Shown: piece after piece, positions 1-61,318 of the stretch
Layout of the letters: every line of letters starts with the position of its first letter
How positions within the stretch are numbered: position 1 is the first letter of the stretch
Source: Megalonaias nervosa
Lineage: Eukaryota > Mollusca > Bivalvia > Unionida > Unionidae
Direction: 5' to 3'
Assembly (NCBI GenBank): GCA_016617855.1
Contig: JAECUM010003262.1
Span: 1-64,000 of the forward strand
Length of the DNA stretch: 64,000 nt
Notes under the pieces: model-generated
Told to the model about the DNA's origin: nothing
Seen by the model: only the letters and a program-made list of their open reading frames with translations
Databases searched by the model: none
Program-made: the position numbers and the translations under genes

Positions 1-49
<49 letters not shown>
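1..49. repeat. (AG)n microsatellite
   Basis: Uninterrupted AG dinucleotide run at the left edge of the window; it may continue outside. Confidence 0.98.
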
Positions 50-51
<2 letters not shown>

Positions 52-555
52 CAGAGCAAAATGAATTTTATAGTACAAGAAGAGTATTGTACTTTTTTAA
101 AAAAAATAATTAAAATTTAAAAAAATTAAAAAGTCGGATCTGTAAGGAAAGGAATACCTTGGTGTCAATACTTGACACCCCAAAAAATGAATGGTTGGTC
201 CCTTTCAAATTTGTACAATTCTCACTCTTGATACAATGTATCCCCCAATATAAGAAAAGGCTCTGTACACTTAGCTACTAGTTTAAGCTTGATTTAATGT
301 AACTTGAAGTTGTTACTGAATGGGATGGCCATGTCACAGCACTTGTTTATCAACACATGATACAGTCCTACCCACTTATATCGACATCACTTATGTCGAC
401 AAGCTGCCTATTTCGACAAAAAAGCCAAGTCCCGGTCCCTTGGTCTACTATTACTACCAAAATTGTCATGCTTATGTCGACGTCGAGATAAAAAAATAAA
501 CATACATGTCGACAGAAGCCCTTGGTCCCAGCTTGAACAAATCCTTTGTTTTCTA

Positions 556-822
556 ATCATTTATGTCGACAAGCTGCCAGTTCCAACCCATTCTTTGTTC
601 AACAATTAGTTGATCTTGCCGCCAGGCTTTAATTTTACTGCCTTATCATTTATGTCGACCAGCTGCCAGTTCTGACCCAAACTTTGTTCAACAATTGGTT
701 GATCTTGCCGCCAGGCTTTAATTTTCTCACCTAATCATTTATGTCGGCAAGCGGCCAGTTCCGACCTGTACTTTATTCAACAATTAGTTGATCTTGCCGC
801 CAAGGCTTTAATGTCGCGGTCT
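556..822 (+). repeat. 89-bp tandem repeat, 3 copies, inside the pogo element
   Basis: Three copies start at 556, 645 and 734, an exact 89-bp period. Each opens with ATCATTTATGTCG, related to the transposon's terminal motif, then GCCAGTT, then CAACAATTRGTTGATCTTGCC. Repeating the terminal motif inside a transposon end suggests multiple transposase-binding sites (inference). Confidence 0.85.
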
Positions 823-1013
823 GATAAAAAAAAAAAACAACAGGCTTTTGTTTGGTCCTATAAAGTTGGCCTCTCGCGGCGACTTAAATAAAAGCAATGA
901 AATCTGATCTGATTCTTGCATTTTCCAAAGTGATCGGTGATTAAAACAAGTTTATTGTGCTGTGAAAGTTTCCTTTTTAACTTTATTTATATTTACGATG
1001 GCTACCAACGGCA

Positions 1014-1118
1014 GTGTAAACGCAGATTAAATTTACTGTCTCTGGAACCTAAATATCTGGCTGTCAAGAAAGTTGAAGGTGGGGCATCTCGCGCAGATGT
1101 CTGTGAAAAATTTTAAAT
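1014..1118 (+). pseudogene. pogo/CENP-B-type transposase N-terminal fragment
   Basis: One frame reads LSLEPKYLAVKKVEGG, then ASRADVCEKF and a stop. This is the first helix-turn-helix (psq/CENP-B N-terminal type) found in pogo-like transposases. The only upstream ATG (998-1000) is in another frame and hits a stop within ten codons, so the fragment is dead. No catalytic DDE segment was seen downstream. Confidence 0.65.
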
Positions 1119-1784
1119 GTATTGAGCTGACATTGTTACAATATTGTATTGTAAGAATCATTTTCTTTTAATACCTCATTAGCATGTGTCAATGTATACA
1201 ATATTATGCCTTCATTAATCATATCAGCCACATATCTCTTGTTTGCTTTTATGTACTTTTCACGATGACTTCTGTAACTAAATACAAGTACTGTTTAAAC
1301 CAACTTGTTGACAGGTTTTCATTTCCCTGTGAATAGCCCCATCCCCTTGGTAGCCTCAGTAAGATGGGAATTGACTGACCAAAATCTAGGCCAATTTAAG
1401 TGCATGTACTCCAAGTGTGTAAATAACAACTATGCAACCATGTGTTTATGCCGACATTGCATAATCGTAGTGAATGTTTTTCATATCAGGATGTGACCGA
1501 TGCAATATTTTATTGTGGATTTTATTACACAAAGGTAACCAAATGTAATTTGTCAATATACAAGTGTATTTGACACTGGTTTTGTCTTCATGTAATCAAA
1601 ATTTGCATTGTTTGGTTTCTCAGAGTGTAAATGCTACTCACTGATGACAGGTCACCCCTTACTGACGAATTTAACTTGTATCTTTTTTTCAGTAACCCCC
1701 CCACCAACACTTATCTCGACATCCGCCTATGTCGACAATATTTCCTCGGGCCCGAGGATGTCGACATAAACGGGTAGGACTGTA

Positions 1785-3573
1785 GTGTCAGAGCACTTTC
1801 ATATCAACATGTGGTGTATTCCTGCAGAAAATTAATTCACAAATTTGGAAAACTCTGCATTCTGCTATTTATACCTCTACACTTCCACAAAAAGCCCTAA
1901 TGAACTTTACTGTAATTCAGACTATAACATACATATATATGGTAATCAGACACAACTAGCTATGAGACAGCTGCGAGACTGCAACTACTAAACAGCCACC
2001 ATATTATTTACATCAACATCCACTGCTGACAACCAACTTTCCTGGGCAAATAAGTCTGTTGTAATATTTGTTTCACTGATGTTCTTTTACATTGATGTAA
2101 AGCCGTGATCTAAGAGACTATTATGTATGCTATCTCCCTTCAATTATTAGCACATGACTCATGTTTGGCCTAGACTGGACATCCATAGATGTCACTGCCC
2201 TGTGCCAAAAAAATATGGTATCCACACAGAGAGCTAGGTGACATTTGACCATAAATATATATGGTTCCAGCATACAAACCCAGGTGACGTCATCCATATG
2301 GCTTCTGCACTACCAGGGTTAATACTAGTCTTTCACCCTTTGTAAGCTATCAAGCATTAAAATTCATCCCATGCTAGAGTACTATTAAAGACCTTTGATT
2401 TGACATCTATGATGACATGCTTATAAAGATCTCAAAAGCCTTCAATTTGTTTAATGTACATGACAACATGGTTTTGTGACATCCCATTTTTTAAAATATC
2501 TTTTAACCTCTGATCTTGGGTCCTAGGGGTCACTGGGAAGAGTAAAATCCATTCCATGTGTAAATTCACTCAAAGACTGTTGATTTGACATCACCCCTAC
2601 CTCTTGACCAAGAACAACATGCTACGTGCATGGTACATCTTGAGTAATAAAAAAAAAACCTTCGAAATTCAGAGCATACTCAAAATACAGTAAAGATAAA
2701 TTTTATGCACTTCTGACATTTAACCCTGTTGGAGGCAAAATGGGGATTTACACCCTACTGATTTAATCACTGTAACAGTGAAAATGTTTTGCATTTGCAA
2801 GAAATAGGATGGTTTGGACACTAACAGAACTATTCCACCCACTCTTTTCCCCAAAACATGGGTTGCAAAAAATCAGATTCATAACTTGATAGGTGAATCA
2901 ACATTACTGAAAGTAAACCCCATAATAGTTACTACTAAAGATCATACTGCCTGACTTAAACATATGTTTTTAACATAAATTTCCTACACTATCAAACATT
3001 AAGACAAAAGGAATGACCTTAATGTTTATAATTTTCTGCAAAAGATTTTAGGAAAGAAAAAAGTTCCTGTACCTAGTACTTTAAATTATATAATTATCAA
3101 CGTTTTGGAAAATTTGGTGAGACAATGTATTCACATAAATAGGAACATAATTATAGTACTGATAATTCCTTTATCTGTGTGGTTTTGAACAAAAGGGTAT
3201 TTTCATGGATTCATACAATCAAGGATGTGTTCTGAGTGTCATTTCAATGCACCTTCAAATTTACTTTTTGAAGCATCCAAGAAATGTATGAGAAGTGGCA
3301 CAACAAGAATAAGTTCACAGTTTATGCATATTTAATGTTGGGAATATGCCTAATTAAATGAAATCTTTGGAAATGTATTTACCATATATATTTGCTTTTA
3401 AGTAAGGTCCCACTGCAAACTGCATAGACCCAGATCTTAAGCTGCATAATGTGCTTTGTCTATGCACTTTATTAGGAATAATCAGGTTAACAAACATAGC
3501 CCTTGAATTGCAAGCACCTTATGTCAAAGCTGAACAAGGTTTATGGTAGTTGCAGATGTACCTAATTATAATC

Positions 3574-3620
<47 letters not shown>

Positions 3621-4006
3621 TACAATACTGACTATATAGTGCTGATTAAATATTAAGTTCTAACTATGCAAAGATAAGGAATTGCAAAGAACTTTAGGAA
3701 GATAAACTCTTTCAATTAAGCATAAACACATAGTACTACATGATATACGATAACAAGGTACAGATTTCAAAATTCTTTAAAAGGTATATAAGATAAAAGA
3801 TCAAGGTAACACAATTATAATCCTTGAAATAGAGGGTGAAATACTGCTATTTAAAACTTCTTATATAAACTGTATTTCCTCATAAAGTTCTAAATGTTCT
3901 CTATAGGTACAACATAAAGTTTCTTAACTGAGTTCACATTCAAAAACTTAAGTTTCACATGTTGGACCACAAAAATGTAATGAGATTAAAATATCATCTA
4001 CATTAC
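1785..4006. other. TRIM37 3' intron or downstream region, no exon recognised
   Basis: AT-rich sequence downstream of the last recognised TRIM37 exon. I searched the minus strand for a C-terminal TRIM37 exon and found none. The only distinct feature is a TA microsatellite. Exon 20 ends in a proper GT donor, so the message continues leftward, probably outside the window. Confidence 0.5.
3575..3617. repeat. (TA)n microsatellite
   Basis: Pure TA run of about 21 units. Confidence 0.97.
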
Positions 4007-55820
<51,814 letters not shown>

Positions 55821-56629
55821 TTTTAGCTGGCTAAAGCTGTGTTTAGCTACTTTCCGTCCTGAATAGTGAATATTTGTCACATTCTTCAGAAGTAACTAAT
55901 TTGTTTTCTGTCATCCTATTGAAACCTCCATTAATGCTTTGTATTCCAATCCCGCAGTCCACTTCCTGTATGCATCCCGTTATATCATTTGTAATATTTG
56001 GTAGATACTTTTTTAAAATTAATTTAATAAAATCTTGTAATGAAATACAAAATTGTTTAATGCGTAACTTTTATATGACTTTTGTTTTCCTACTATAGAT
56101 TTGAAAATAATATTTTTACATTAGTATCAAGGATAAAAATGGAATGATTCGCATGATGTTTATTTTATTCATTTCCAACCCAATTCAAACGTTGAATTTA
56201 CTGTACAGTTTTCAGAAAATTCATCCAGGGAACGAATATTTAAATGTCTAATATAAACCGGCGCTTTTCCAATACCAATACTGACATATAGCGGAGGTTG
56301 TTTATACGAGATATATTTTAATTTAAAGTACTCTCATCTTGATCTTGTTCTTCCAGCAATTTACTTAACTCATATGCAGGCATAGTCGCACTATGGTGAA
56401 CTATGTACATATGTGAAGGAAGGGAACACACAATTTCCATGCTGAGACATAGTGCCTCCAACGCCGTTGTGGGCCTTAAAGGTTTAATGGATGCAGTGGC
56501 TTACTAAGAGTAAATAGCGCCCGGGGCGACGATGAAGGCCCAAAGGTGTTTTGGCGTCCGAAGAACTCTGGTGCCCGTGGTTTTGGCGCCCAGAGGAACC
56601 GTCCCGTCCGCACCCCCTCCCCTGTTAGT

Positions 56630-58154
56630 ACGCTACTGAATGGATGGCGCCTTAATGGCTGTCGGTAGCAAGCGGTTCCAAAGACGGATGCCCGTGGGGA
56701 AGAAGAAACACATATATGCGTCCACAGAACAGTATGGTACCCTGTATATGTTGGCATGACCTCTGGTTGATGCTCCTGTTGGTATCATATACCCTATATA
56801 TGCTGCACACTTCTGGACTCTTTCTAGTTTGGTTACATTGGTCTTGGAGTGTGGGTCCCGTACTGTGGTGGCATATTCGAAATGAGGGCGTACGAGCGTC
56901 TTGTAGCAGCAAGATTTAATTTGTTTTGGGCAAGATAACAAGTTTCTTTGCAGAAAAGATGTCTGATTGGCTTTGCTGGTAGCCGAGTCTATGTGGGAGT
57001 TCCTAGATAGTTTTGCTGTCCAAGGTAACACCAAGGTATTTGGCTTTGTTGCTCTTGTTCATGGTTTGCTCGTGGATAGAATAGGAGGTGCTAATGACTT
57101 TCCGCTTGTTGATTATGCGTATGTCTTCGCGCTTGGATGGGTTGAAATCCATTTGCCATTTTCTCTCCCACTCTTGAAAATTGTTAAGATCTTCTTGTAG
57201 TGACACTGCATCTTGTTTGGTATTAATCACACTATATAGTAGACAATCATCAGCAAAGAGTCTAGCTGTAGAGGAAACACTTGAGGGCAGGTCATTGATA
57301 TATACTAGGAATAGGAGAGGCCCTAGCACTGTCCACCTGAGGTCATTGGGGATAGTGATAATACCGACCCATCAAGCACGACTTGTTGTTTTATATCTGC
57401 TAGGAAGCTCTGTATCCAAGCAAGCGTCCTGTCTCTGACGCCATAATGTTGAAGCTTGATCGCAAGACGTTGATGCGGCACCTTATCAAAAGCTTTGCTG
57501 AAATCCAACAAAACTGTATCTATCTGCTGTTTATCGTTCAATCTGGTTGCAAGGTCATTAACAGTAGTAATCAACTGGGTCTCACAGGATCTTTTCTTTC
57601 TGTTGGTCTCAAAGGATGTTGATTTGCTTCATATGCTTCATCAGTTGGCTGTAGATAATGTGTTCTATGACCATACAGCAAATTTATATCAACGACACTA
57701 GTCTGTAGTTGGTGGTATTATTCTTGTATATCTTCTTGAAGAGTGGAGTGACCAGGGCTTAGACAGATTGGACCGATTTGGCCCAATCGATCTCTGCGCT
57801 CACAGGGGCCCCGCGCGTTAGTAATTTTTAAAAATATATCTATATAGAGAAAGTAACTTTAATGCGATGGAAGAAAATTTTAAGTTCAATATCATATAAA
57901 ACTTGTTTCAAAGTTTATTTCCAAATGCAGTGCTCACAGAGGGCAGCGAATGTAAATACGGGGCACCGCCAAATGATCCAACTCGGGTACGCTCCCTTCC
58001 AATCTTTTGGAACTTGACTTTGTTCATGTGATGCTTGAAAGATTAAGGACAGAGCTGGTGTGATGGATGGTGCTATTTCCTTCAAGAAATGAAATGATAT
58101 TTGGTCTGGACTGCTTGCCTTATTTGGATTCAGTCGTCCTAGGCGTTTCTTCAC
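56630..58154 (-). pseudogene. Non-LTR retrotransposon reverse transcriptase (CR1/L2/Jockey group), broken
   Basis: Minus-strand pieces in order: NPNKASSPDQISFHFLKE (about 58,130); LLDFSKAFDKVPHQRLAIKL (about 57,510); LGPLLFLVYINDLPSS followed by ARLFADDCLLYS, the catalytic ADD box (about 57,325-57,240); NPSKREDIRIINKRK; KYLGVTLDSK; LVRPHFEYATT; KLERVQKCAAY. Frameshifts break it near 57,325 and 57,010, and an insertion of about 240 bp lies at 57,743-57,983. The upstream endonuclease was not seen, so the copy is 5'-truncated and dead. Confidence 0.88.
57743..57983. other. About 240-bp insertion inside the reverse transcriptase pseudogene
   Basis: Reverse-transcriptase similarity stops at ..PKDWKGA on one side and resumes at VTPLFKK on the other. 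The intervening sequence includes CAGATTGGACCGATTTGGCC and GGGGCCCCGCGCG and does not resemble the retroelement. Origin unknown. Confidence 0.55.
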
Positions 58155-58740
58155 ATCCTCTTATTCAGTAAGAACTGGAGGAGCAGTTGAAGAAGGAGTA
58201 GATCCTACCTGAGGAGATTTGTCACAGTAATTGTAAAACTAGAAAATTTAAAACTTGAGAGAGACATATGCGGTTGATGGTGGAAATTTCACTCAAATTA
58301 TATGTAGACCAATAATAAGTTCATTACAACTCGAATTCATACACGTTTTATACAGTGGAAGCTTAGTAGGATGTAAAAGGTCGAATCTGGTACAAGCCTG
58401 GAAACCGGCGATTCACAGTTCAATGATAACTGGACTAAGTTGGGGTAGGACTGTTTTATTGTTGACCATTATAAAATTAAACATTTTTGTTATCATCTAA
58501 TGCGATTAAAAAATTTGGTTTTGTTTTTAAATTATTATTATTATTATTATTATTATTATTGTTGTTGTTGTTACTATTATTTTATAAATACCAAACTTAC
58601 GTTTAAGGGGTCTTTTTGCAATTATTTTACTTGCTGGTTCTTTTTCATCAAAAACCCCCAAACAGACATTTTTTTATAACGTGTGTAAAATTAGAGACTG
58701 TTGCATCATTAGTTTACACCATTAGCTCTTTTAATACCAG
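58155..58740. other. Intergenic AT-rich spacer
   Basis: No gene seen. Contains an (ATT)n microsatellite about 58,531-58,560 running into (GTT)n to about 58,572. Confidence 0.6.
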
Positions 58741-58743
58741 TTT

Positions 58744-58747
<4 letters not shown>

Positions 58748-58812
<65 letters not shown>

Positions 58813-58828
58813 GAGAGAGAGAGAGAGA
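58748..58828. repeat. (TA)n then (GA)n compound microsatellite
   Basis: About 30 TA units to 58,808, then (GA)9. It ends 70 bp before the inferred Polinton terminus. Confidence 0.97.
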
Positions 58829-58865
58829 TTACTAAGTATTAGATTTTGTCTTTCAAATATGTGTT

Positions 58866-58897
58866 GAGAGCATATGAAGATATAATGATATGCTCTC
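58866..58897. repeat. Perfect inverted repeat abutting the Polinton end
   Basis: GAGAGCATAT (58,866-58,875) and ATATGCTCTC (58,888-58,897), 12-base spacer. It ends exactly where the sequence beginning AGTAGTGTAG starts. Confidence 0.85.
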
Positions 58898-58907
58898 AGT
58901 AGTGTAG

Positions 58908-59067
58908 TGGGGTACTTTAGCGTCAATGGGAAAATACATTAGAGACCCCCCTTGGGGTACTATAGCGTCACGATTTTTGGCGTCAAAAAATCACCCTGGG
59001 GTACTTTAGCGTCAATGGGAATTTTGTATAGGGAACCACAGCCTGGGGTACTTTAGCGTCAACGGGA
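58908..59067 (+). repeat. Four iterated motifs at the Polinton terminus
   Basis: TGGGGTACTTTAGCGTCAAY starts at 58,908, 58,997 and 59,044, with a variant (TGGGGTACTATAGCGTCAC) at 58,953. Spacing is 44-47 bp. Most copies continue GGGA. A regular iteron-like array in a terminal repeat suggests protein-binding sites for replication or integration (inference). Confidence 0.9.
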
Positions 59068-59094
59068 ATTTAATATAGGGACAAGAGGAATGGT

Positions 59095-59170
59095 ACAGGT
59101 AAGGTGACGTCACGGTACTGGGCATTGGCAACAATGTAGCAATGTAGTACCGTGACGTCATGCCACCTGT
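59095..59170. repeat. Inverted repeat with TGACGTCA in both arms
   Basis: TGACGTCACGGTAC (59,105-59,118) and GTACCGTGACGTCA (59,147-59,160) are perfect 14-bp complements. An outer ACAGGT / ACCTGT pair lies at 59,095-59,100 and 59,165-59,170. Each arm contains TGACGTCA, the consensus for CREB/ATF bZIP factors. It lies between the iterons and gene A. Confidence 0.95.
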
Positions 59171-59278
59171 GTCATTTCTATATACAAACACGAATCATTC
59201 GCGTTCGTGTGAATAGTATAGTAGAGTATGTTTTATATATTAGCTTCTTTTTTTTTTTCCATTTTAGTGAGAATAAAT

Positions 59279-59289
59279 ATCTTTTCGTG
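59279..59289 (-). promoter_or_regulatory. Candidate histone downstream element, gene A
   Basis: Minus strand ACGAAAAGATA, 11 bases after the stem-loop. In replication-dependent histone genes a purine-rich element at this position pairs with U7 snRNA. Confidence 0.45.
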
Positions 59290-59300
59290 GCATATGAAGT

Positions 59301-59316
59301 GGCCCTGAAAAGGGCC
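59301..59316 (-). terminator. Histone-type 3' stem-loop, gene A
   Basis: Minus strand GGCCCTTTTCAGGGCC: a 6-bp stem with loop TTTC, preceded by CCCAAA and followed by AC. This fits the replication-dependent histone mRNA stem-loop in stem length, loop, and CCAAA / AC flanks. It begins 16 bases after the gene A stop codon. Confidence 0.85.
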
Positions 59317-59332
59317 TTTGGGTTTTTGTCGT

Positions 59333-59869
59333 CTATTTTCTCCACTTCTTTAACCAGTTTCTCACTTTTCCAATGATTCCTTTCTTCTTCTTCTTTTTTT
59401 CATCCTCTGGAATCCAATCTGGATGTCCCATTGATCTAAATTTTTCCTGTATTTTCATCCAGTTGCTGTTCAGTCTCTCAAAGTCCTCTTTTCTCTTTAT
59501 GTTTTCTTTGTCCTTCCTCTCTTTTGACCAGGTGTCTTTGATTTTCCTCACTTCTTCGTCCATCACCTTTCTCATGAGGTCTTCTGCTTTTTTTAACTGG
59601 TCTAACCCCCAATGGATAAAAGACCACTCTGTCAAATGGAATATCTCTTGCAAAAAACACCTCACTTTGATGACAACATCAAGGGCCTCCTTCAACGTCC
59701 CCACTCTTACATATTTAGGATCGATGAAGCCTCTTAATTTCTCTACTTCCTCTTCTATCATCCTTTGTATTTGATCCCTGGCTACTTTCAGGCTGTTCGC
59801 AAAGTCTAGACTGCCTGGGAACCTCCATTCCTGTTGAAGTCTTTCTACCACATAGGCTCCATCCACCAT
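59333..59869 (-). CDS. Polinton small gene A, charged helical protein of unknown function
   Basis: 178 codons from ATG 59,869 to TAG. The frame is open seven codons further up to a TAA. In the same frame, before that TAA, is a nine-codon open stretch from ATG 59,920, the first ATG after the TATA box. The protein is rich in Glu/Lys/Trp: KKAEDLMRKVMDEEVRKIKD forms a long helix and the tail is very basic (a run of six Lys, then GKVRNWLKKWRK). The AEDLMRKV / EEVRK pattern resembles AQDLIDEV / KEIKK in gene C. No signal peptide or membrane segment. TATA at 59,964-59,973 and stem-loop at 59,301-59,316 frame the gene. The start is uncertain and the gene may be damaged at its 5' end. Confidence 0.65.
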   Translation of the reverse strand: MVDGAYVVERLQQEWRFPGSLDFANSLKVARDQIQRMIEEEVEKLRGFIDPKYVRVGTLKEALDVVIKVRCFLQEIFHLTEWSFIHWGLDQLKKAEDLMRKVMDEEVRKIKDTWSKERKDKENIKRKEDFERLNSNWMKIQEKFRSMGHPDWIPEDEKKKKKKGIIGKVRNWLKKWRK

Positions 59870-59963
59870 CCAGAACCAACTATGTCTCAATTAGTTAAAC
59901 AAGTTCATGTTGCCAGCCATTTTTTATGTTCTGTGTAGAATGGCGCGAATGACGAACGCAATG

Positions 59964-60005
59964 CTTTTATATACTTCAAGCACGGACGTGAAGGAAAACA
60001 TCCCT
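59964..60005 (-). promoter_or_regulatory. Gene A promoter: shared upstream element plus TATA
   Basis: On the minus strand GGGATGTTTTCCTTCACGTC then CGTGC (60,005-59,980), six bases, then TATATAAAAG (59,973-59,964). The same element precedes genes B and C. Gene A lacks the GTTGACnnGTCAAC palindrome seen downstream of TATA in B and C. Confidence 0.8.
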
Positions 60006-60025
60006 TACACTCAGTTCACATATTA

Positions 60026-60246
60026 TCTACTATCCACACAATCGGGAAGAGAAGAAAAAAACACACATATCTACTATCCACACAATCGGGATGAGAAGAA
60101 AAAACATATCTACTATCCACACAATCGGGATGAGAAGAAAAAACACACATATCTACTATCCACACAATCGGGAAGAGAAGAAAAAAAACACACATATCTA
60201 CTATCTACACAATCGGGATGAGAAGAAAAAACACATATCTACTATC
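60026..60246. repeat. Minisatellite, 6 copies of about 39-45 bp
   Basis: TCTACTATCC starts at 60,026, 60,070, 60,109, 60,152, 60,197 and 60,238. Each full unit continues ACACAATCGGGA(T/A)GAGAA and an A-run with ACAC. It sits immediately upstream of the gene A promoter element. Confidence 0.95.
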
Positions 60247-60356
60247 CTCACAAACGTACGCGAACGCAAAACACACACACACACACACAACAGTAAAGGA
60301 GTGAGTGTTTATAGTCACACTACTCTACATTCACACAAATTGGCAACTTGAATAGA

Positions 60357-60370
60357 CTCTCTTTTCTAGA
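60357..60370 (-). promoter_or_regulatory. Candidate histone downstream element, gene B
   Basis: Minus strand TCTAGAAAAGAGAG, 9 bases after the stem-loop. The same block (CTCTAGAAATGAG) occurs at the same distance after gene C. Confidence 0.55.
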
Positions 60371-60379
60371 GATTTGGTT

Positions 60380-60395
60380 AGCCCTGAGAAGGGCG
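60380..60395 (-). terminator. Histone-type 3' stem-loop, gene B
   Basis: Minus strand CGCCCTTCTCAGGGCT: a 5-bp GCCCT/AGGGC stem with loop TCTC; the outermost pair is lost. Followed by AACC. Weaker than the other two but in the same relative place. Confidence 0.65.
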
Positions 60396-60593
60396 TTGTT
60401 TTTTTTTTTTTGAACTCAAAATGCACCTGGTTAATGATGACATCTTCCAGGGCGGGCACCACACACGCATCGCCGGCTGCAATCATTTTCCCAATTAATA
60501 AGTATGGTTCCGAGCGCAGAGGGAGCTTGAGTGGCCTCATGATCCCAGTTTTCAGTCTGAGGGATAGTGAAGACTTGTTCTCTCTGTCTTCTC

Positions 60594-60989
60594 CTATGCC
60601 AGACCCGGGGATGGTGAGGTCTCTGCGGCTCCCACTCTTGCCGCTGTCTCTCCAACTCCTCCAAGAACCTCCTGCTCCCAATTTTCAATTTGAGGGACAG
60701 CGTCTCTCGGTCGTTGTGGTGCTGGTAATGGTTGTGGTACTGGTAGTGGCTGCGGTGCTGGTACTGACTGTGGAGGTGTCCTCACCTCAGGCTTCACCTC
60801 ACACTGAGGCCTCATGATCAGGTGTGGCAGGATCCTTTCCTTCTCCTTTTCTTTCTTTTTCTTCTCCTCCTCCTCTATTCTGTCTTTCTCCGCTATGGCC
60901 TCCATAGCCAGTTCGTCTAAAAGACGCCTGGCATATTCCAGGTGCATTTGGAGCTCCAACAATGTGGCTAATCTGCTGCTCATCTTCAT
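60594..60989 (-). CDS. Polinton small gene B, coiled-coil protein, probably frameshifted
   Basis: 131 codons from ATG 60,989. The N-terminus MKMSSRLATL matches gene C's MTMPSRLAQL. Next comes a helix ARRLLDELAMEAIAEKDRIE, a Glu/Lys-only stretch, and a Pro/Gln repeat (PVPQPLPAPQ). The frame stops at 60,594, about 200 bases before the stem-loop. The other two frames carry the remaining open sequence, one with RSEPYL..GDA that resembles RSRPYR..GDA near gene C's end. A block is duplicated 133 bp apart (60,541 and 60,674), which itself shifts frame. The present gene probably has a frame lesion; an alternative is a genuinely short protein with a long 3' UTR. Confidence 0.6.
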   Translation of the reverse strand: MKMSSRLATLLELQMHLEYARRLLDELAMEAIAEKDRIEEEEKKKKEKEKERILPHLIMRPQCEVKPEVRTPPQSVPAPQPLPVPQPLPAPQRPRDAVPQIENWEQEVLGGVGETAARVGAAETSPSPGLA

Positions 60990-60993
60990 CGAA

Positions 60994-61075
60994 GTTGACT
61001 AGTCAACAATGATAGCCAGACCGACAATTGTGCCACTTTATATTCATGGAGCACGGACATGAAGGAAAACATCCC
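60994..61075 (-). promoter_or_regulatory. Gene B promoter: upstream element, TATA, palindrome
   Basis: Minus strand: GGGATGTTTTCCTTCATGTC + CGTGC (61,075-61,051), TATAAA (61,042-61,037), then a perfect 14-bp palindrome GTTGACTAGTCAAC (61,007-60,994) whose first base is 35 bases from the first TATA base, about where transcription should begin. The ATG follows 4 bases later. Confidence 0.85.
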
Positions 61076-61297
61076 TGACACCAAAATTTACAATACCACT
61101 ATTACCATCACATGAAACGCGCGGACCTAAAAGAAGCACTCAGGTTGACTTTTTTACTTATAAACACAGACATGCACGATTTGACAAGACAGAGACAACA
61201 AAGGATGGATTTTTTACTGACAAAAGAAACGAAGTGCTTATAGACACACTTCTATTTATTTTTTAAATTTTAAAAGTTTTGGCAATTGAATTAGTAT

Positions 61298-61309
61298 CTC
61301 ATTTCTAGA
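61298..61309 (-). promoter_or_regulatory. Candidate histone downstream element, gene C
   Basis: Minus strand TCTAGAAATGAG, 9 bases beyond the stem-loop and matching the gene B block at 11 of 12 positions. Confidence 0.5.
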
Positions 61310-61318
61310 GTATTGTTT

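Larger units (their letters stand above)
363..1782 (+). mobile_element. pogo/Tc1-type DNA transposon, truncated
   Basis: The element begins TA|CAGTCCTACCC and ends GGGTAGGACTG|TA, so the termini are inverted repeats inside a TA target duplication, as expected for the Tc1/mariner/pogo superfamily. The inverted repeats continue into a TATGTCGACA-type motif that recurs several times inside both ends. A CENP-B/pogo-like helix-turn-helix remnant lies near 1014-1118. The element is only 1.4 kb, much too short for a full pogo transposase, so it is non-autonomous. It sits in the 3' part of TRIM37 (last visible intron or beyond). Confidence 0.75.

Noticed and set aside
1..4006. Last TRIM37 exon with stop codon
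   Set aside because: Searched on the minus strand; nothing matched the conserved vertebrate C-terminus, so I do not assign it.
56476..56757. 93-codon minus-strand open frame
   Set aside because: Overlaps the 3' end of the reverse transcriptase relic in another frame and shows no domain.
59373..59774. 133-codon plus-strand open frame opposite gene A
   Set aside because: Poly-Phe/Ser composition is the mirror of the Lys/Glu-rich gene A; the minus strand has the promoter and stem-loop.
60026..60246. CRISPR-like array
   Set aside because: Units are contiguous, with no unique spacers, and the genome is animal.
60374..60817. 147-codon plus-strand open frame opposite gene B
   Set aside because: Low-complexity Val/Leu run is the antisense of a Pro/Gln repeat; no signals on this strand.
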